A stretch of 64,000 nt of DNA, taken from positions 2,011,501 to 2,075,500 of the forward strand of contig NZ_CP051666.1 in the NCBI RefSeq assembly GCF_012848475.1, in the 5' to 3' direction. The notes below the pieces were generated by a model, which was not told the DNA's origin, did not search any database, and saw only the letters and a program-made list of their open reading frames with translations. Positions 45,507-53,900 of the stretch are shown here, piece by piece (positions within the stretch are counted from its first letter, which is position 1; every line of letters starts with the position of its first letter). The translations under genes were made by a program, and so were the position numbers. Origin of the DNA: Marinobacterium sp. LSUCC0821. Lineage in GTDB: Bacteria > Pseudomonadota > Gammaproteobacteria > Pseudomonadales > Balneatricaceae.

Positions 45507-46256
45507 ATGACTAAACTAGCTATAGATTTGAAACGCGTGAACCAAGTGTTTGGGGATTATCATGCGTTGAATAATTTGACCCTTCAGATTTCCGAAGGAG
45601 AAGTTTTTGGTTTCCTTGGCCACAACGGAGCAGGAAAAACGACAACCATCCATCTTCTCACCACGCTAACCAAACCGGTGAGTGGAAGTGGGCAAATTTT
45701 TGGCAATGACCTTTTTCTCGAGCCCGAAAAAGTGCGTCCATCGATTGGATACGTACCTGAAAATGTCCGGCTTTATGAGTCCCTAACGACACGTGAAAAT
45801 CTCGAGTTCTTCGCTGGGCTGTCGGGGCTGAATGACACAGCCAATCGAGTCGATGAGGCTATGGAGTACCTGTCAATTCAGGATCTGGCGAATAAGCGCG
45901 TGGGTAACTTCTCAAAGGGAATGCGTCAGCGCGTCGGACTTGCTCAAGCAATCGTTCACGACCCTAAATTACTTTTCTTAGATGAACCTGCTTCTGGCTT
46001 GGACCCACTCGGTATGAAGATGCTGCGTGAGTTGATTGTCCGTCTTAATCAAGAGAAGGGCATGACGATTTTTATGAACACGCACCTAATTAGTGAAATC
46101 GCAAAAACCTGTACCTCTATCGGTGTTTTGAGTCGTGGTCAGTTAGTTTTTCATGGTGATGTTGCAGAAGTGAATGAGCGCTTTGGAGATGAGGTTGCAA
46201 TGGAGCAGCTCTATTTAAGCGTTCAAAATGAACAAAGAGTAGGTGCTGCGGCATGA
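45507..46256 (+). CDS. ABC-2 type exporter, ATP-binding subunit
   Basis: A 249-residue ABC ATPase. Walker A is GHNGAGKTT (38-46), the Q-loop precedes YVPENVRLYESLT, the signature is FSKGMRQRVGLAQ (an SKGM variant), and Walker B is LLFLDEPASGLDP. The family (CcmA/NosF-like) drives export or membrane-protein functions. It overlaps the first permease gene by 4 bp. GGAG lies 7 bp before ATG, and the shared palindrome is upstream. The substrate is unknown. Confidence 0.93.
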   Translation: MTKLAIDLKRVNQVFGDYHALNNLTLQISEGEVFGFLGHNGAGKTTTIHLLTTLTKPVSGSGQIFGNDLFLEPEKVRPSIGYVPENVRLYESLTTRENLEFFAGLSGLNDTANRVDEAMEYLSIQDLANKRVGNFSKGMRQRVGLAQAIVHDPKLLFLDEPASGLDPLGMKMLRELIVRLNQEKGMTIFMNTHLISEIAKTCTSIGVLSRGQLVFHGDVAEVNERFGDEVAMEQLYLSVQNEQRVGAAA

Positions 46257-47185
46257 GTCACTCGGTCTCGTATTTAGTTACTAAGCAATCACTCAGCTCA
46301 CTGCTGAAACAACCGATTGTCCATATCTTTGCGTTGTTGTTTGTTAGTTTGGTTTTGATGTCAGCCTACTTAGGCTGGTCTGCAACATCGACAGTTAATG
46401 CTATCTATCAGGATGCTGTTGTTTATCTCCAGAGTACTGGTGGCGCAATTCCGAGTAATCCTGTGACGCAACAATCTTCACTTGGATTGCTCCGAAATAT
46501 GACTATCTATATCAGTTTGATCGGGGCGCTAGCTTCAATAGTCGTTGGGTATCAGTTAATCGCAACAGATCGCAAAAGTGGTGTAGTACCCCTCATAGGG
46601 ACTCGTATTGGTCAGTCACTCTCTTATCTGCTGGGTAAAGTATCTGCGCTAGCCGTTGTTTTGGGCACGATTATTCTGATATCAGCTCTTATAGCAGTTA
46701 TTACTCTAGCTCTGTTGCCAGCTATACAAGTCAGTTCTTCTCAGTGGCTTAAGTTGGTTGAGTTCTTTGCTTGCGCATACCTATACCTGCTCTTTTTTGG
46801 GTTTGTCAGCATAGCTTCTTCGGCAACTTCTAGGGTTGAGTCGGTAGCCTTACTTATTCCTGTAACTCTTTGGCTCACCTTTACTTTCGTTTTTCCGGAA
46901 TTGACGTCGAGCATTCATTCAACAGCTGCGATCAATCCAATTTCGTCATTAGTCGCTGTACCAGATAGCGCGTTTTTCCACTTTACGAGCTCGTTGCTGG
47001 GGCCAATTTCATTGACTGAAAGCTTTAAAACACTCGGCGCTTATTTTCTAGAGTATCAAGTGTCTGGAGAAGCATTTCCTAGGGGCGCTCTACTTTCGCT
47101 AGTTGGTTTAACAATAGCTTCTGGATGCATTGCAGCATTTGGGGTGCTCACCCTTAAGCTTGAAAAAGGAGAGTTCGATGTCTAG
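46253..47185 (+). CDS. ABC-2 type exporter, permease 1
   Basis: A 310-residue membrane protein with about six hydrophobic helices: one near the N terminus (about 22-42), a periplasmic loop, and five more from residue 85 onward. The layout is that of NosY/GldF-like ABC-2 permeases. The segment GYQLIATDRKSGVVPLIGTR is the cytoplasmic coupling region seen in such permeases. It overlaps the ATPase gene at its start and the second permease by 8 bp. Confidence 0.85.
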   Translation: MSHSVSYLVTKQSLSSLLKQPIVHIFALLFVSLVLMSAYLGWSATSTVNAIYQDAVVYLQSTGGAIPSNPVTQQSSLGLLRNMTIYISLIGALASIVVGYQLIATDRKSGVVPLIGTRIGQSLSYLLGKVSALAVVLGTIILISALIAVITLALLPAIQVSSSQWLKLVEFFACAYLYLLFFGFVSIASSATSRVESVALLIPVTLWLTFTFVFPELTSSIHSTAAINPISSLVAVPDSAFFHFTSSLLGPISLTESFKTLGAYFLEYQVSGEAFPRGALLSLVGLTIASGCIAAFGVLTLKLEKGEFDV

Positions 47186-48155
47186 TCAAACTTTTGCAAT
47201 TACTAGTAAGGACCTCAAAGAGGCTCGTCGTGATGGATTTTTCACTGTATTGACTAGCTTTATCGGGCTTGCAGCAATTGCCGCTCTTGTAACAGGGGCG
47301 ATTGCTCTGACCACGGACGTGGCAACTTACAACGCTGCTAAAGAGACCCTGCTGGCGTTAGGAAAATCATTAGATGTGATTGCCTCTCCCGAGTTCTATC
47401 CACTCAAACTACTTCGAGGTGCGATTGAGCAGGTAGAGATTGTGGGTGCTGTTCTTGGGATTTTGGTTGGTTTTAGAACAGCGGTTGCTGAACGTGGCCG
47501 TCAAACTCTTGCGCTGGTTTTAACTCGCCCCCTCTCAAAAACTCAGTTTTTACTTGGCAAAGTTTTAGCCGGTACGTTGTTGATTGCTATCAGTCTATTT
47601 ACGGTCTTTGCAGTGTTGACGGGTATGTTAGCGGTGAGCTCTGGCGTTCCACTCACTGGTGATGACCTTGTTCGCATTGGATTTGTGTGGGTACTGGCAA
47701 CTAGCTATGTAAGTGCTTTTTTCCTTCTATCAATGCTTCTGACTTTCACGCTCAAACACCCATCATCGGCGCTGCTAGCGAGCTTTGTAATCTGGTTGTT
47801 GGTTGTTCTGATTGCTCCTCAGATTGGAGACACCTTGGATCCGGACAACCAGGTTGCTGGTGGTGTGTTCAAACAGTTGCATATTCCTAAAGTTGAGCAG
47901 GAGCGCATCAAGCAAGGGTTCGCGACTTATGAACTAGTTCGAAATGGGATAGAGGCAGCATCAGTAACTAAACATTTTGAGCGAGCTAGCTTTGCCATAC
48001 TAGGTATTAAAGATACCTACACCGGCCAGGCGCTCACTCCAATCCTTACTGAGAAGCGCAGCGATATCTTTTGGATCTTCGGTAGCTTCTTTCTCCTATC
48101 AATCTTAACGATCTCAAACAAACTTAAATTTGAAAAACTATCAAAGGAATCATAA
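47178..48155 (+). CDS. ABC-2 type exporter, permease 2
   Basis: A 325-residue permease with about six transmembrane helices. Start is ATG 47178, preceded by AAAGGAGAG inside the end of permease 1. FRTAVAERGRQTLALVLTRP resembles the coupling segment of the first permease, so the two are related and probably form a heterodimer. The large periplasmic loop after the first helix (about 40-85) and a second soluble stretch with NQVAGGVFKQLHIP may contact substrate. It is followed 2 bp later by the calcium-loop protein gene. Confidence 0.85.
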   Translation: MSSQTFAITSKDLKEARRDGFFTVLTSFIGLAAIAALVTGAIALTTDVATYNAAKETLLALGKSLDVIASPEFYPLKLLRGAIEQVEIVGAVLGILVGFRTAVAERGRQTLALVLTRPLSKTQFLLGKVLAGTLLIAISLFTVFAVLTGMLAVSSGVPLTGDDLVRIGFVWVLATSYVSAFFLLSMLLTFTLKHPSSALLASFVIWLLVVLIAPQIGDTLDPDNQVAGGVFKQLHIPKVEQERIKQGFATYELVRNGIEAASVTKHFERASFAILGIKDTYTGQALTPILTEKRSDIFWIFGSFFLLSILTISNKLKFEKLSKES

Positions 48156-48157
48156 TC

Positions 48158-48778
48158 ATGAAAACTCAAAAGACTATTTTAGCGGCTTCACTTTTAACTA
48201 TTCTTCTATCACAGGGAGCACAGGCAGCTGTCGTAGACAGCGACCAAGATGGTATACCTGATACTGCTGAAGCACTTATTCAGACAGACCCATTGAACGC
48301 TGACACCGATGGAGATGGTATTAAAGATCTTGATGATAAAGAGCCAACGGTCGCGCCTATTTCGGTAGTCACTTCAGGCCCTAAATCACCGATAGAAATT
48401 AAAGAGGCATTAGTCGAGGATAACTATGACTATGCAGCAAAACATGATGCACCCGATCACCTTGAACTGTTGCTCAAGAACAGCTCAAGTAAAAACTTAA
48501 CTGGTCTATCAGTTAGTTATTCGATCACGAGCAATGATTCAGGCAAGCATGAGTCTTACATAGTTCCACTCAAGGGATTTCAACTTGCAGCTGGCGCAGA
48601 AGAACGTGTGCACTTAGATGATGCCACGATTGCGGGCCATTTCCGTGCAAATCCAAACTCAATTTACAAAACAGACTCATCAGCAAAAACCTTTAAAGTT
48701 ATTGTCGATGCAGCTGGGTACCAGAGTGTGACTGCAGAAATTAAGAAGGATAAAGGTGGAGCAGAGCAGGCTGACTAA
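48158..48778 (+). CDS. Exported thrombospondin-type-3 (calcium-loop) repeat protein
   Basis: A 206-residue secreted protein. The signal peptide ends at AQA (about 23). Residues 27-62 contain two Asp-rich TSP3 loops, DSDQDGIPDTAEA and DTDGDGIKDLDD, that are typical calcium sites. The remainder (about 65-200) looks like an immunoglobulin-like beta domain (LELLLKNSSSKNLTGLSVSY). It lies in the ABC operon with 2 bp spacing and an AAGGA site. It may act as a periplasmic partner or cargo of the exporter. Its partner function is inferred. Confidence 0.75.
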   Translation: MKTQKTILAASLLTILLSQGAQAAVVDSDQDGIPDTAEALIQTDPLNADTDGDGIKDLDDKEPTVAPISVVTSGPKSPIEIKEALVEDNYDYAAKHDAPDHLELLLKNSSSKNLTGLSVSYSITSNDSGKHESYIVPLKGFQLAAGAEERVHLDDATIAGHFRANPNSIYKTDSSAKTFKVIVDAAGYQSVTAEIKKDKGGAEQAD

Positions 48779-48806
48779 GCCTGCTTCTTAAAGGGAGTAA
48801 CCAGAT

Positions 48807-49301
48807 ATGAAGGTTAAACACTACTCAACAGGCCTTTCTCTTCTACATTGGCTAGTGGCAATTATGTTCGCGGCAAGTTATGTCATCAGTGATGGCATGC
48901 CAAAATATTTTGATCAACATTTGGAAAACATTGATGTCAGTGGACAGTGGGTCGCCAACTTCCACGTCTACGCAGGACTCGCCTTTATTGCGGTAGTAAT
49001 AATTCGATTGATCGTGAGGCTTATTTCACAAAAACCGGAACCAATAGAGTCATCTGATTCGCTTCTTAACAAAGTAGCGACTGGGACACATCACTTGCTC
49101 TATCTGTTGATGTTTCTAGTGCCGGTTGCCGGAGTGATTGGGTGGTATGAAAAGATTACGATCTTTGGAGATATCCACGTATTTTTGATGAATCTAATGT
49201 TGGCCCTAGTGGGGCTGCATGTCGGGGCGGCAATATATCATCAAGTAATACTTAAAGATGGGATACTCTCACGTATCTCTCTGTTTAACAGTGAAAAATG
49301 A
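48807..49301 (+). CDS. Cytochrome b561 family protein
   Basis: A 164-residue membrane cytochrome with four helices. His14 (in SLLHWLVAIM) and His53 (NFHVYAGL), plus His95/96 (GTHHLLY) and His138 (VGLHVGAAIYH) are suitable heme ligands. Such proteins oxidise quinol and pass electrons to periplasmic acceptors or protect from superoxide. It is encoded between the calcium-loop protein and the PAP2 phosphatase, overlapping the latter by 4 bp. Its electron acceptor is not evident. Confidence 0.88.
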   Translation: MKVKHYSTGLSLLHWLVAIMFAASYVISDGMPKYFDQHLENIDVSGQWVANFHVYAGLAFIAVVIIRLIVRLISQKPEPIESSDSLLNKVATGTHHLLYLLMFLVPVAGVIGWYEKITIFGDIHVFLMNLMLALVGLHVGAAIYHQVILKDGILSRISLFNSEK

Positions 49302-50143
49302 AATTAATGAAAACCTCAATTTCTAAAGATGCCATGAGCCAGTCTTGGTTATTGGATACAGCAATCGTTGGTGTGCTTGGTTTACTGAGCGCACTCATGT
49401 TGTTGACGAATATTAACCAGCCTCTTTTTCTGTCGCTGAATAGCCTGTTCTCAATCTTGCCAGACGGATTGTGGGTTTTCCTTACCAATGGGGGAGATGC
49501 AGCCGTTGCACTCTCCCTTTTAATTGGATTGTCACGACATAAAAGTAGTAAAACGGTAGTATTTTCGAGTCTGATGACTGCAATCGCCCTGACTATTGTG
49601 GTTCAAGGATTAAAGTTTGGCCTAGGAGTAGATCGCCCACCTCAGGTCTTAGAACAAAATGCGTTCCATTTAATTGGTGGGACGATTCATTCAAAATCAT
49701 TTCCCTCTGGACATACTGCAACCGCTTTCTGTATTGCAGGAATTCTCTCGGCACAATACAGATTCCGCTGGTTAAAGATCTCATTAGTTGTTGTAGCTGC
49801 ATTGATTGGTCTATCGCGTGTTGCCGTTGGTGTTCATTGGCCAGCAGATGTTGTCGTTGGGGCTTTGATTGGATGGCTGTTGGGGTACTACCTATTTACA
49901 TTTATTGAGGGCTCAATTGTCGAGAGGCAGAGTTATATCCTAATTGGATTTGTCTTCTCTGTTGTTCTTCTGACATTAATGTTCTTTAGACATTTAGGGA
50001 GTGAGCCGGTGTTTGCTGAGTTGCTGCTACATCGAGTTGCCCTAGTAACTATTGCACTTGGAACTGCTATTCAGTTTATTTATTTAGATCTAGAAGCCCT
50101 TCCTTGGCTTAATGTACTCGTCCAAAAACTAAAGAGGGAGTGA
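49298..50143 (+). CDS. PAP2-family membrane lipid phosphatase
   Basis: A 281-residue membrane protein. The acid-phosphatase motifs are LKFGLGVDRPP (KxxxxxxRP), SFPSGHTATAFCIAG (PSGH) and SRVAVGVHWPADVVVG (SRxxxxxHxxxD), all complete. About eight hydrophobic segments are present; the last two after PAP2 are additional. Relatives remove phosphates from lipid A, undecaprenyl pyrophosphate or phosphatidylglycerophosphate. Placement in an operon next to a two-component system suggests lipid A or undecaprenyl-phosphate remodelling, which is inferred. A terminator follows. Confidence 0.9.
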   Translation: MKLMKTSISKDAMSQSWLLDTAIVGVLGLLSALMLLTNINQPLFLSLNSLFSILPDGLWVFLTNGGDAAVALSLLIGLSRHKSSKTVVFSSLMTAIALTIVVQGLKFGLGVDRPPQVLEQNAFHLIGGTIHSKSFPSGHTATAFCIAGILSAQYRFRWLKISLVVVAALIGLSRVAVGVHWPADVVVGALIGWLLGYYLFTFIEGSIVERQSYILIGFVFSVVLLTLMFFRHLGSEPVFAELLLHRVALVTIALGTAIQFIYLDLEALPWLNVLVQKLKRE

Positions 50144-50170
50144 GTTTTTCATCGAAGGCTATAAACGAAA

Positions 50171-50200
50171 AAAAACCGAATCAGATGATTCGGTTTTTTT
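50171..50200 (+). terminator. Terminator after PAP2 gene
   Basis: AAAAACCGAATCA (50171-50183) pairs with TGATTCGGTTTTT (50186-50198), followed by more T. It separates convergent PAP2 and metY genes and can work both ways. Confidence 0.92.
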
Positions 50201-50217
50201 GTCTTTGGCATTTCGAA

Positions 50218-51489
50218 TTAAGCAGCGTCGAGTGCCTGTGAGAGGTCAGCGATTAGATCGTCGATATGCTCAATACCCACTGATAGGCGCACCATCCCCT
50301 CGGTTACACCTGCAGATGCAAGCTCTTCAGCATTCAACTGACGGTGTGTCGTTTCAGCTGGAATAGAGGCGAGCGACTTACAGTCACCAATGTTTACCAG
50401 GCGAAGGAAAATCTGAAGTGCGTCGTAGAATTTACGAGACGCTTCGCGGCCGCCTTTAAGTTCAAAACTCAAAATGCCTGACGCCTTACCGCCCATATAT
50501 TTCTGCGCAAGTGCGTGGTCTTGGTGGGATTCGAGACCCGCATATTTAACCCAGCCGACCTTGCTGTGGCCCTCTAGGAACTCGGCAACCTTCTGAGTAT
50601 TTTCACAGATACGCTCCATGCGCAGTGCTAGCGTCTCTAGACCTTGCAGGATGAGGAATACGTTCATCGGTGAAATTGCAGCACCGGTGTTACGAAGCGG
50701 GACTACGCGGCAACGACCAATAAAGGCTGCTGGACCAAAGGCTTCGGTGTAGACCACACCGTGGTATGACACATCCGGAGTATTCAAAAGAGGGAAGCGA
50801 TCTTTGTGCTCCGCCCAAGGGAATTTACCTGAGTCGACAATCACACCACCAATCGAGTTACCGTGACCGCCGATGTACTTCGTTGCCGCCGTCACAATGA
50901 TGTCAGCACCCTGCTCAATTGGACGCCACAATGCAGGGCTTGGAACTGTGTTATCACAGATCAATGGAATGCCGTGCTTGTGTGCAACTTCTGCAAGTGC
51001 TGCGATATCGGCAATACGGCCCGATGGGTTACCAACAGATTCACAGTAAAGTGCTTTAGTTCGTGCATCGATCTTAGATTCGATTGCAGCGATATCGTTA
51101 CTCGCAACAAAACGTACTTCGATACCCTGACGCGGCAGTGTGTGAGCGAATAGGTTGTAAGTACCACCGTATAGGTCACTCGCAGAGATGATGTTGTCGC
51201 CCACCTCAGCAATTGTTTGAATCGCGTAAGTGATAGCCGCCATACCAGAAGCGACGGCAAGACCAGCAATACCACCCTCGAGTGCTGCAACGCGCTGCTC
51301 AAGCACATCGGTTGTTGGGTTCATGATACGGGTATAGATGTTACCAACCACCTTCAGATCGAATAGATCCGCGCCATGTTGTGCGCTATCAAAGGCGTAT
51401 GAAGTGGTCTGGTAGATAGGTACCGCAACTGATTTTGTCGTTGGATCTGGTGAGTAGCCAGCATGAACGGCCATAGTTTCTAATTTCAT
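50218..51489 (-). CDS. metY: O-acetylhomoserine aminocarboxypropyltransferase (sulfhydrylase)
   Basis: A PLP enzyme that makes homocysteine from O-acetylhomoserine and sulfide. The 423 residues start at ATG 51489 (MKLETMAVHAGYSPDPTT), preceded by AGAAGG; an in-frame ATG at 51561 would add an unconserved leader. The PLP lysine is in VTAATKYIGGHGN (about 200). YQTTSYAFDSAQHGADLF, YTRIMNPTTDVLEQRVA and ERICENTQKVAEFL are typical of the long MetY type. It is monocistronic. Confidence 0.95.
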   Translation of the reverse strand: MKLETMAVHAGYSPDPTTKSVAVPIYQTTSYAFDSAQHGADLFDLKVVGNIYTRIMNPTTDVLEQRVAALEGGIAGLAVASGMAAITYAIQTIAEVGDNIISASDLYGGTYNLFAHTLPRQGIEVRFVASNDIAAIESKIDARTKALYCESVGNPSGRIADIAALAEVAHKHGIPLICDNTVPSPALWRPIEQGADIIVTAATKYIGGHGNSIGGVIVDSGKFPWAEHKDRFPLLNTPDVSYHGVVYTEAFGPAAFIGRCRVVPLRNTGAAISPMNVFLILQGLETLALRMERICENTQKVAEFLEGHSKVGWVKYAGLESHQDHALAQKYMGGKASGILSFELKGGREASRKFYDALQIFLRLVNIGDCKSLASIPAETTHRQLNAEELASAGVTEGMVRLSVGIEHIDDLIADLSQALDAA

Positions 51490-51592
51490 TGGTGCCCCTT
51501 CTCTTCTTATTAAGTTGATGATCATGCAAAATGGATGCAATACATTTACGCGGAATTGCATCTTTCCGCAAGCTACATAGGGTTATAACGAT

Positions 51593-52969
51593 ATGGCAAA
51601 GGCTAAACAAGCCTACGTTTGTAATGATTGCGGTGCCGATTACACCAAGTGGCAAGGGCAGTGTAGTGCCTGTAAAGCGTGGAACACGATTACGGAAATT
51701 CGCTTAGGCGCAGCGCCTGCTGGTGGTGCCCAAGCGGCTCTTCGTAGGCAGGGTTATTCAGGCTCCGCTGGCCAATCTAAAGTGGTCAGCCTATCGGAAG
51801 TCGAACTCGAAGCGATGCCGCGTATCGATACCGGTATCGGTGAACTTGATCGTGTTTTGGGCGGAGGCTTAGTGCCGGGCTCTGCGATCTTAATCGGTGG
51901 TCATCCGGGTGCTGGTAAAAGTACGCTGCTTCTGCAAACGATGGCGCAGTTAGTCGCTACCATGCCGGCTCTTTATGTCACCGGCGAGGAGTCTCTACAG
52001 CAGGTTGCCATGCGTGCTAAACGTTTGGGACTGAATGTCGGTGACCTGAAAATGCTTTCAGAGACCTCTGTTGAGACTATCTGTGACGTGGCAGATACCT
52101 TAAAGCCCAAAGTGTTGGTGATTGATTCTATTCAGGTAATGCACGTAGCTGATGTTCAATCTGCACCGGGTTCTGTTTCACAGGTTCGTGAAAGTGCAGC
52201 CTATCTGACCCGCTATGCAAAGCAGACGGGCACCGTAATCTTTTTGGTTGGCCATGTGACCAAAGATGGTTCACTTGCTGGTCCGAAAGTACTGGAGCAT
52301 ATGATCGACTGCTCACTGCAGTTAGAGGGCGATTCTGATAGCCGTTTCCGTACGCTTCGCAGTCATAAAAACCGCTTTGGCGCAGTTAATGAGCTCGGTG
52401 TCTTCGCGATGCTTGAGACCGGCCTCAAAGAGGTGAAAAACCCAAGTTCAATCTTCCTAAATAGGGATGATCACGCACGACCTGGCAGTATTGTTGTGGT
52501 CGTATGGGAAGGGACACGGCCGATGCTTGTTGAGTTGCAGGCATTGGTGGATACTTCGCACCACTCTAATCCGCGCCGCGTTGCTGTGGGTATGGACCAT
52601 AACCGTCTTGCGATGTTACTGGCCGTTCTGAACCGTCATGGTGGGTTGATGACCGGTGATCAAGATGTCTTTATCAACGTTGTCGGTGGTATTCGAGTGG
52701 TAGAGACCAGTGCCGATTTGGCGCTACTGCTATCTGTTGTATCAAGCTTCCGTGACAAAGCGTTGCCGAACGATTTGATCGTCTTTGGTGAGGTGGGCTT
52801 GTCTGGTGAAATACGCCCAGTGCCAAATGGCCAGGAGCGTATTCGTGAAGCAGCTAAACACGGTTTTACTCGCGCTATCGTGCCCAAAGGTAATAAGCCA
52901 AAGGATAGCGTGCAGGGGATGAAAATAATCACAGTCGATCGCTTATCCGAGGCGTTGGACGCAATTTAA
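51593..52969 (+). CDS. radA: DNA repair protein RadA
   Basis: RadA (Sms) is a RecA-like helicase that extends recombination intermediates. The 458 residues have an N-terminal zinc finger (CNDCGADYTKWQGQCSAC), Walker A GHPGAGKST (about 100), the RadA KNRFG motif in SHKNRFGAVNELGVF, and a C-terminal Lon-like domain (about 300-458) with GEVGLSGEIRPV. The gene starts 104 bp from divergent metY. Confidence 0.97.
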   Translation: MAKAKQAYVCNDCGADYTKWQGQCSACKAWNTITEIRLGAAPAGGAQAALRRQGYSGSAGQSKVVSLSEVELEAMPRIDTGIGELDRVLGGGLVPGSAILIGGHPGAGKSTLLLQTMAQLVATMPALYVTGEESLQQVAMRAKRLGLNVGDLKMLSETSVETICDVADTLKPKVLVIDSIQVMHVADVQSAPGSVSQVRESAAYLTRYAKQTGTVIFLVGHVTKDGSLAGPKVLEHMIDCSLQLEGDSDSRFRTLRSHKNRFGAVNELGVFAMLETGLKEVKNPSSIFLNRDDHARPGSIVVVVWEGTRPMLVELQALVDTSHHSNPRRVAVGMDHNRLAMLLAVLNRHGGLMTGDQDVFINVVGGIRVVETSADLALLLSVVSSFRDKALPNDLIVFGEVGLSGEIRPVPNGQERIREAAKHGFTRAIVPKGNKPKDSVQGMKIITVDRLSEALDAI

Positions 52970-52999
52970 CGATTTTTGATTCAAGAATGAGGAATCTAC

Positions 53000-53500
53000 G
53001 TGTCACAAATTACTAACAACAGTGTCGTTCAGTTCTTCTACACACTTAAAGATGCTGACGGCTCACAAATTGAGACCAACTACGATGCCGATCCAATCGC
53101 GTACCTGCATGGTCACGATGGCATGATCAAAGCGATCGAATCTGAACTTGAAGGCAAAAGTGCGGGCGATAAGCTTAGTTTGACTCTTACTCCAGACCAG
53201 GCATACGGGGAGCGCAAAGAGGGGCAGGAAGCACGTGTACCTCTCAAGCATCTGCAAGGTCTGCCTAAGGGTGTTCGCGCTTGGAAAGCGGGTATGGTTG
53301 CAGCGGTTAACACTGACCACGGTATGCGCCAGGTCACAGTCGTGAAGCCGGGTCTTAAAATGGTTGTTGTTGACACAAACCACCCACTAGCGGGTAAAAC
53401 CCTAACTTACGACATTGAAGTGGCAAGTGTTCGTGAAGCAACGGCAGAAGAGATCTCTCACGGCCACGCTCACGGTGTCGGCGGACATCACCACCACTAA
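53000..53500 (+). CDS. slyD: SlyD-like FKBP-type peptidyl-prolyl isomerase
   Basis: A 166-residue FKBP with an inserted chaperone flap (about 70-130). QFFYTLKDADGSQIETN and LHGHDGMIKAIESELEG are the FKBP part, and the tail SHGHAHGVGGHHHH is histidine-rich and can bind nickel, as in SlyD. The start is GTG with a GAGG site. It lies 30 bp after radA and 9 bp before a second FKBP gene. SlyD roles include protein folding and nickel delivery to hydrogenase. Confidence 0.88.
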   Translation: MSQITNNSVVQFFYTLKDADGSQIETNYDADPIAYLHGHDGMIKAIESELEGKSAGDKLSLTLTPDQAYGERKEGQEARVPLKHLQGLPKGVRAWKAGMVAAVNTDHGMRQVTVVKPGLKMVVVDTNHPLAGKTLTYDIEVASVREATAEEISHGHAHGVGGHHHH

Positions 53501-53509
53501 GCCAAAGCT

Positions 53510-53848
53510 ATGACCGAGTTAGTGATCGAAGATCTAGTTATAGGTGATGGGACCGAAGTGAAAAAGGGCGGTGCGCTGATTACTGCGCACTACCGCGGCT
53601 CCCTTGAAAATGGCGCAGAGTTTGACTCCTCATACTCTCGCGGCGAACCGTTTCAGACTGTCCTTAGCCGAAACAAGGTGATTGCTGCTTGGGTTGAAGG
53701 GCTTAAAGGTATGCGCGTTGGTGGTAAACGAAAGCTCTGGGTACCTGCAGAGATGGGTTATGGCGAGCGTGGCTTCGCCAATCTGATTCCGCCCAATGCC
53801 AACCTTATCTTTGAGATAGAGCTGCTCGACGTCTTGAATCGCGAGTAG
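53510..53848 (+). CDS. FKBP-type peptidyl-prolyl isomerase
   Basis: A 112-residue single-domain FKBP isomerase. ALITAHYRGSLENGAEFDSSYSR, VIAAWVEGLKGMRVGGKR and MGYGERGFANLIPPNANLIFEIELL match the FKBP12-like catalytic core, given here as VIAAWVEGLKGM and MGYGERGFANLIPPNANL. It has no signal peptide, so it acts in the cytoplasm. It is probably co-transcribed with the SlyD-like gene. Confidence 0.93.
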   Translation: MTELVIEDLVIGDGTEVKKGGALITAHYRGSLENGAEFDSSYSRGEPFQTVLSRNKVIAAWVEGLKGMRVGGKRKLWVPAEMGYGERGFANLIPPNANLIFEIELLDVLNRE

Positions 53849-53860
53849 CCAGCAAACAAT

Positions 53861-53889
53861 AAAAAACCCAGCATCTGCTGGGTTTTTTG
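53861..53889. terminator. Bidirectional terminator between FKBP and ettA genes
   Basis: AAAAAACCCAGCA (53861-53873) pairs with TGCTGGGTTTTTT (53876-53888), giving a T run on both strands between convergent genes. Confidence 0.92.
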
Positions 53890-53900
53890 TATCTGTGAGC

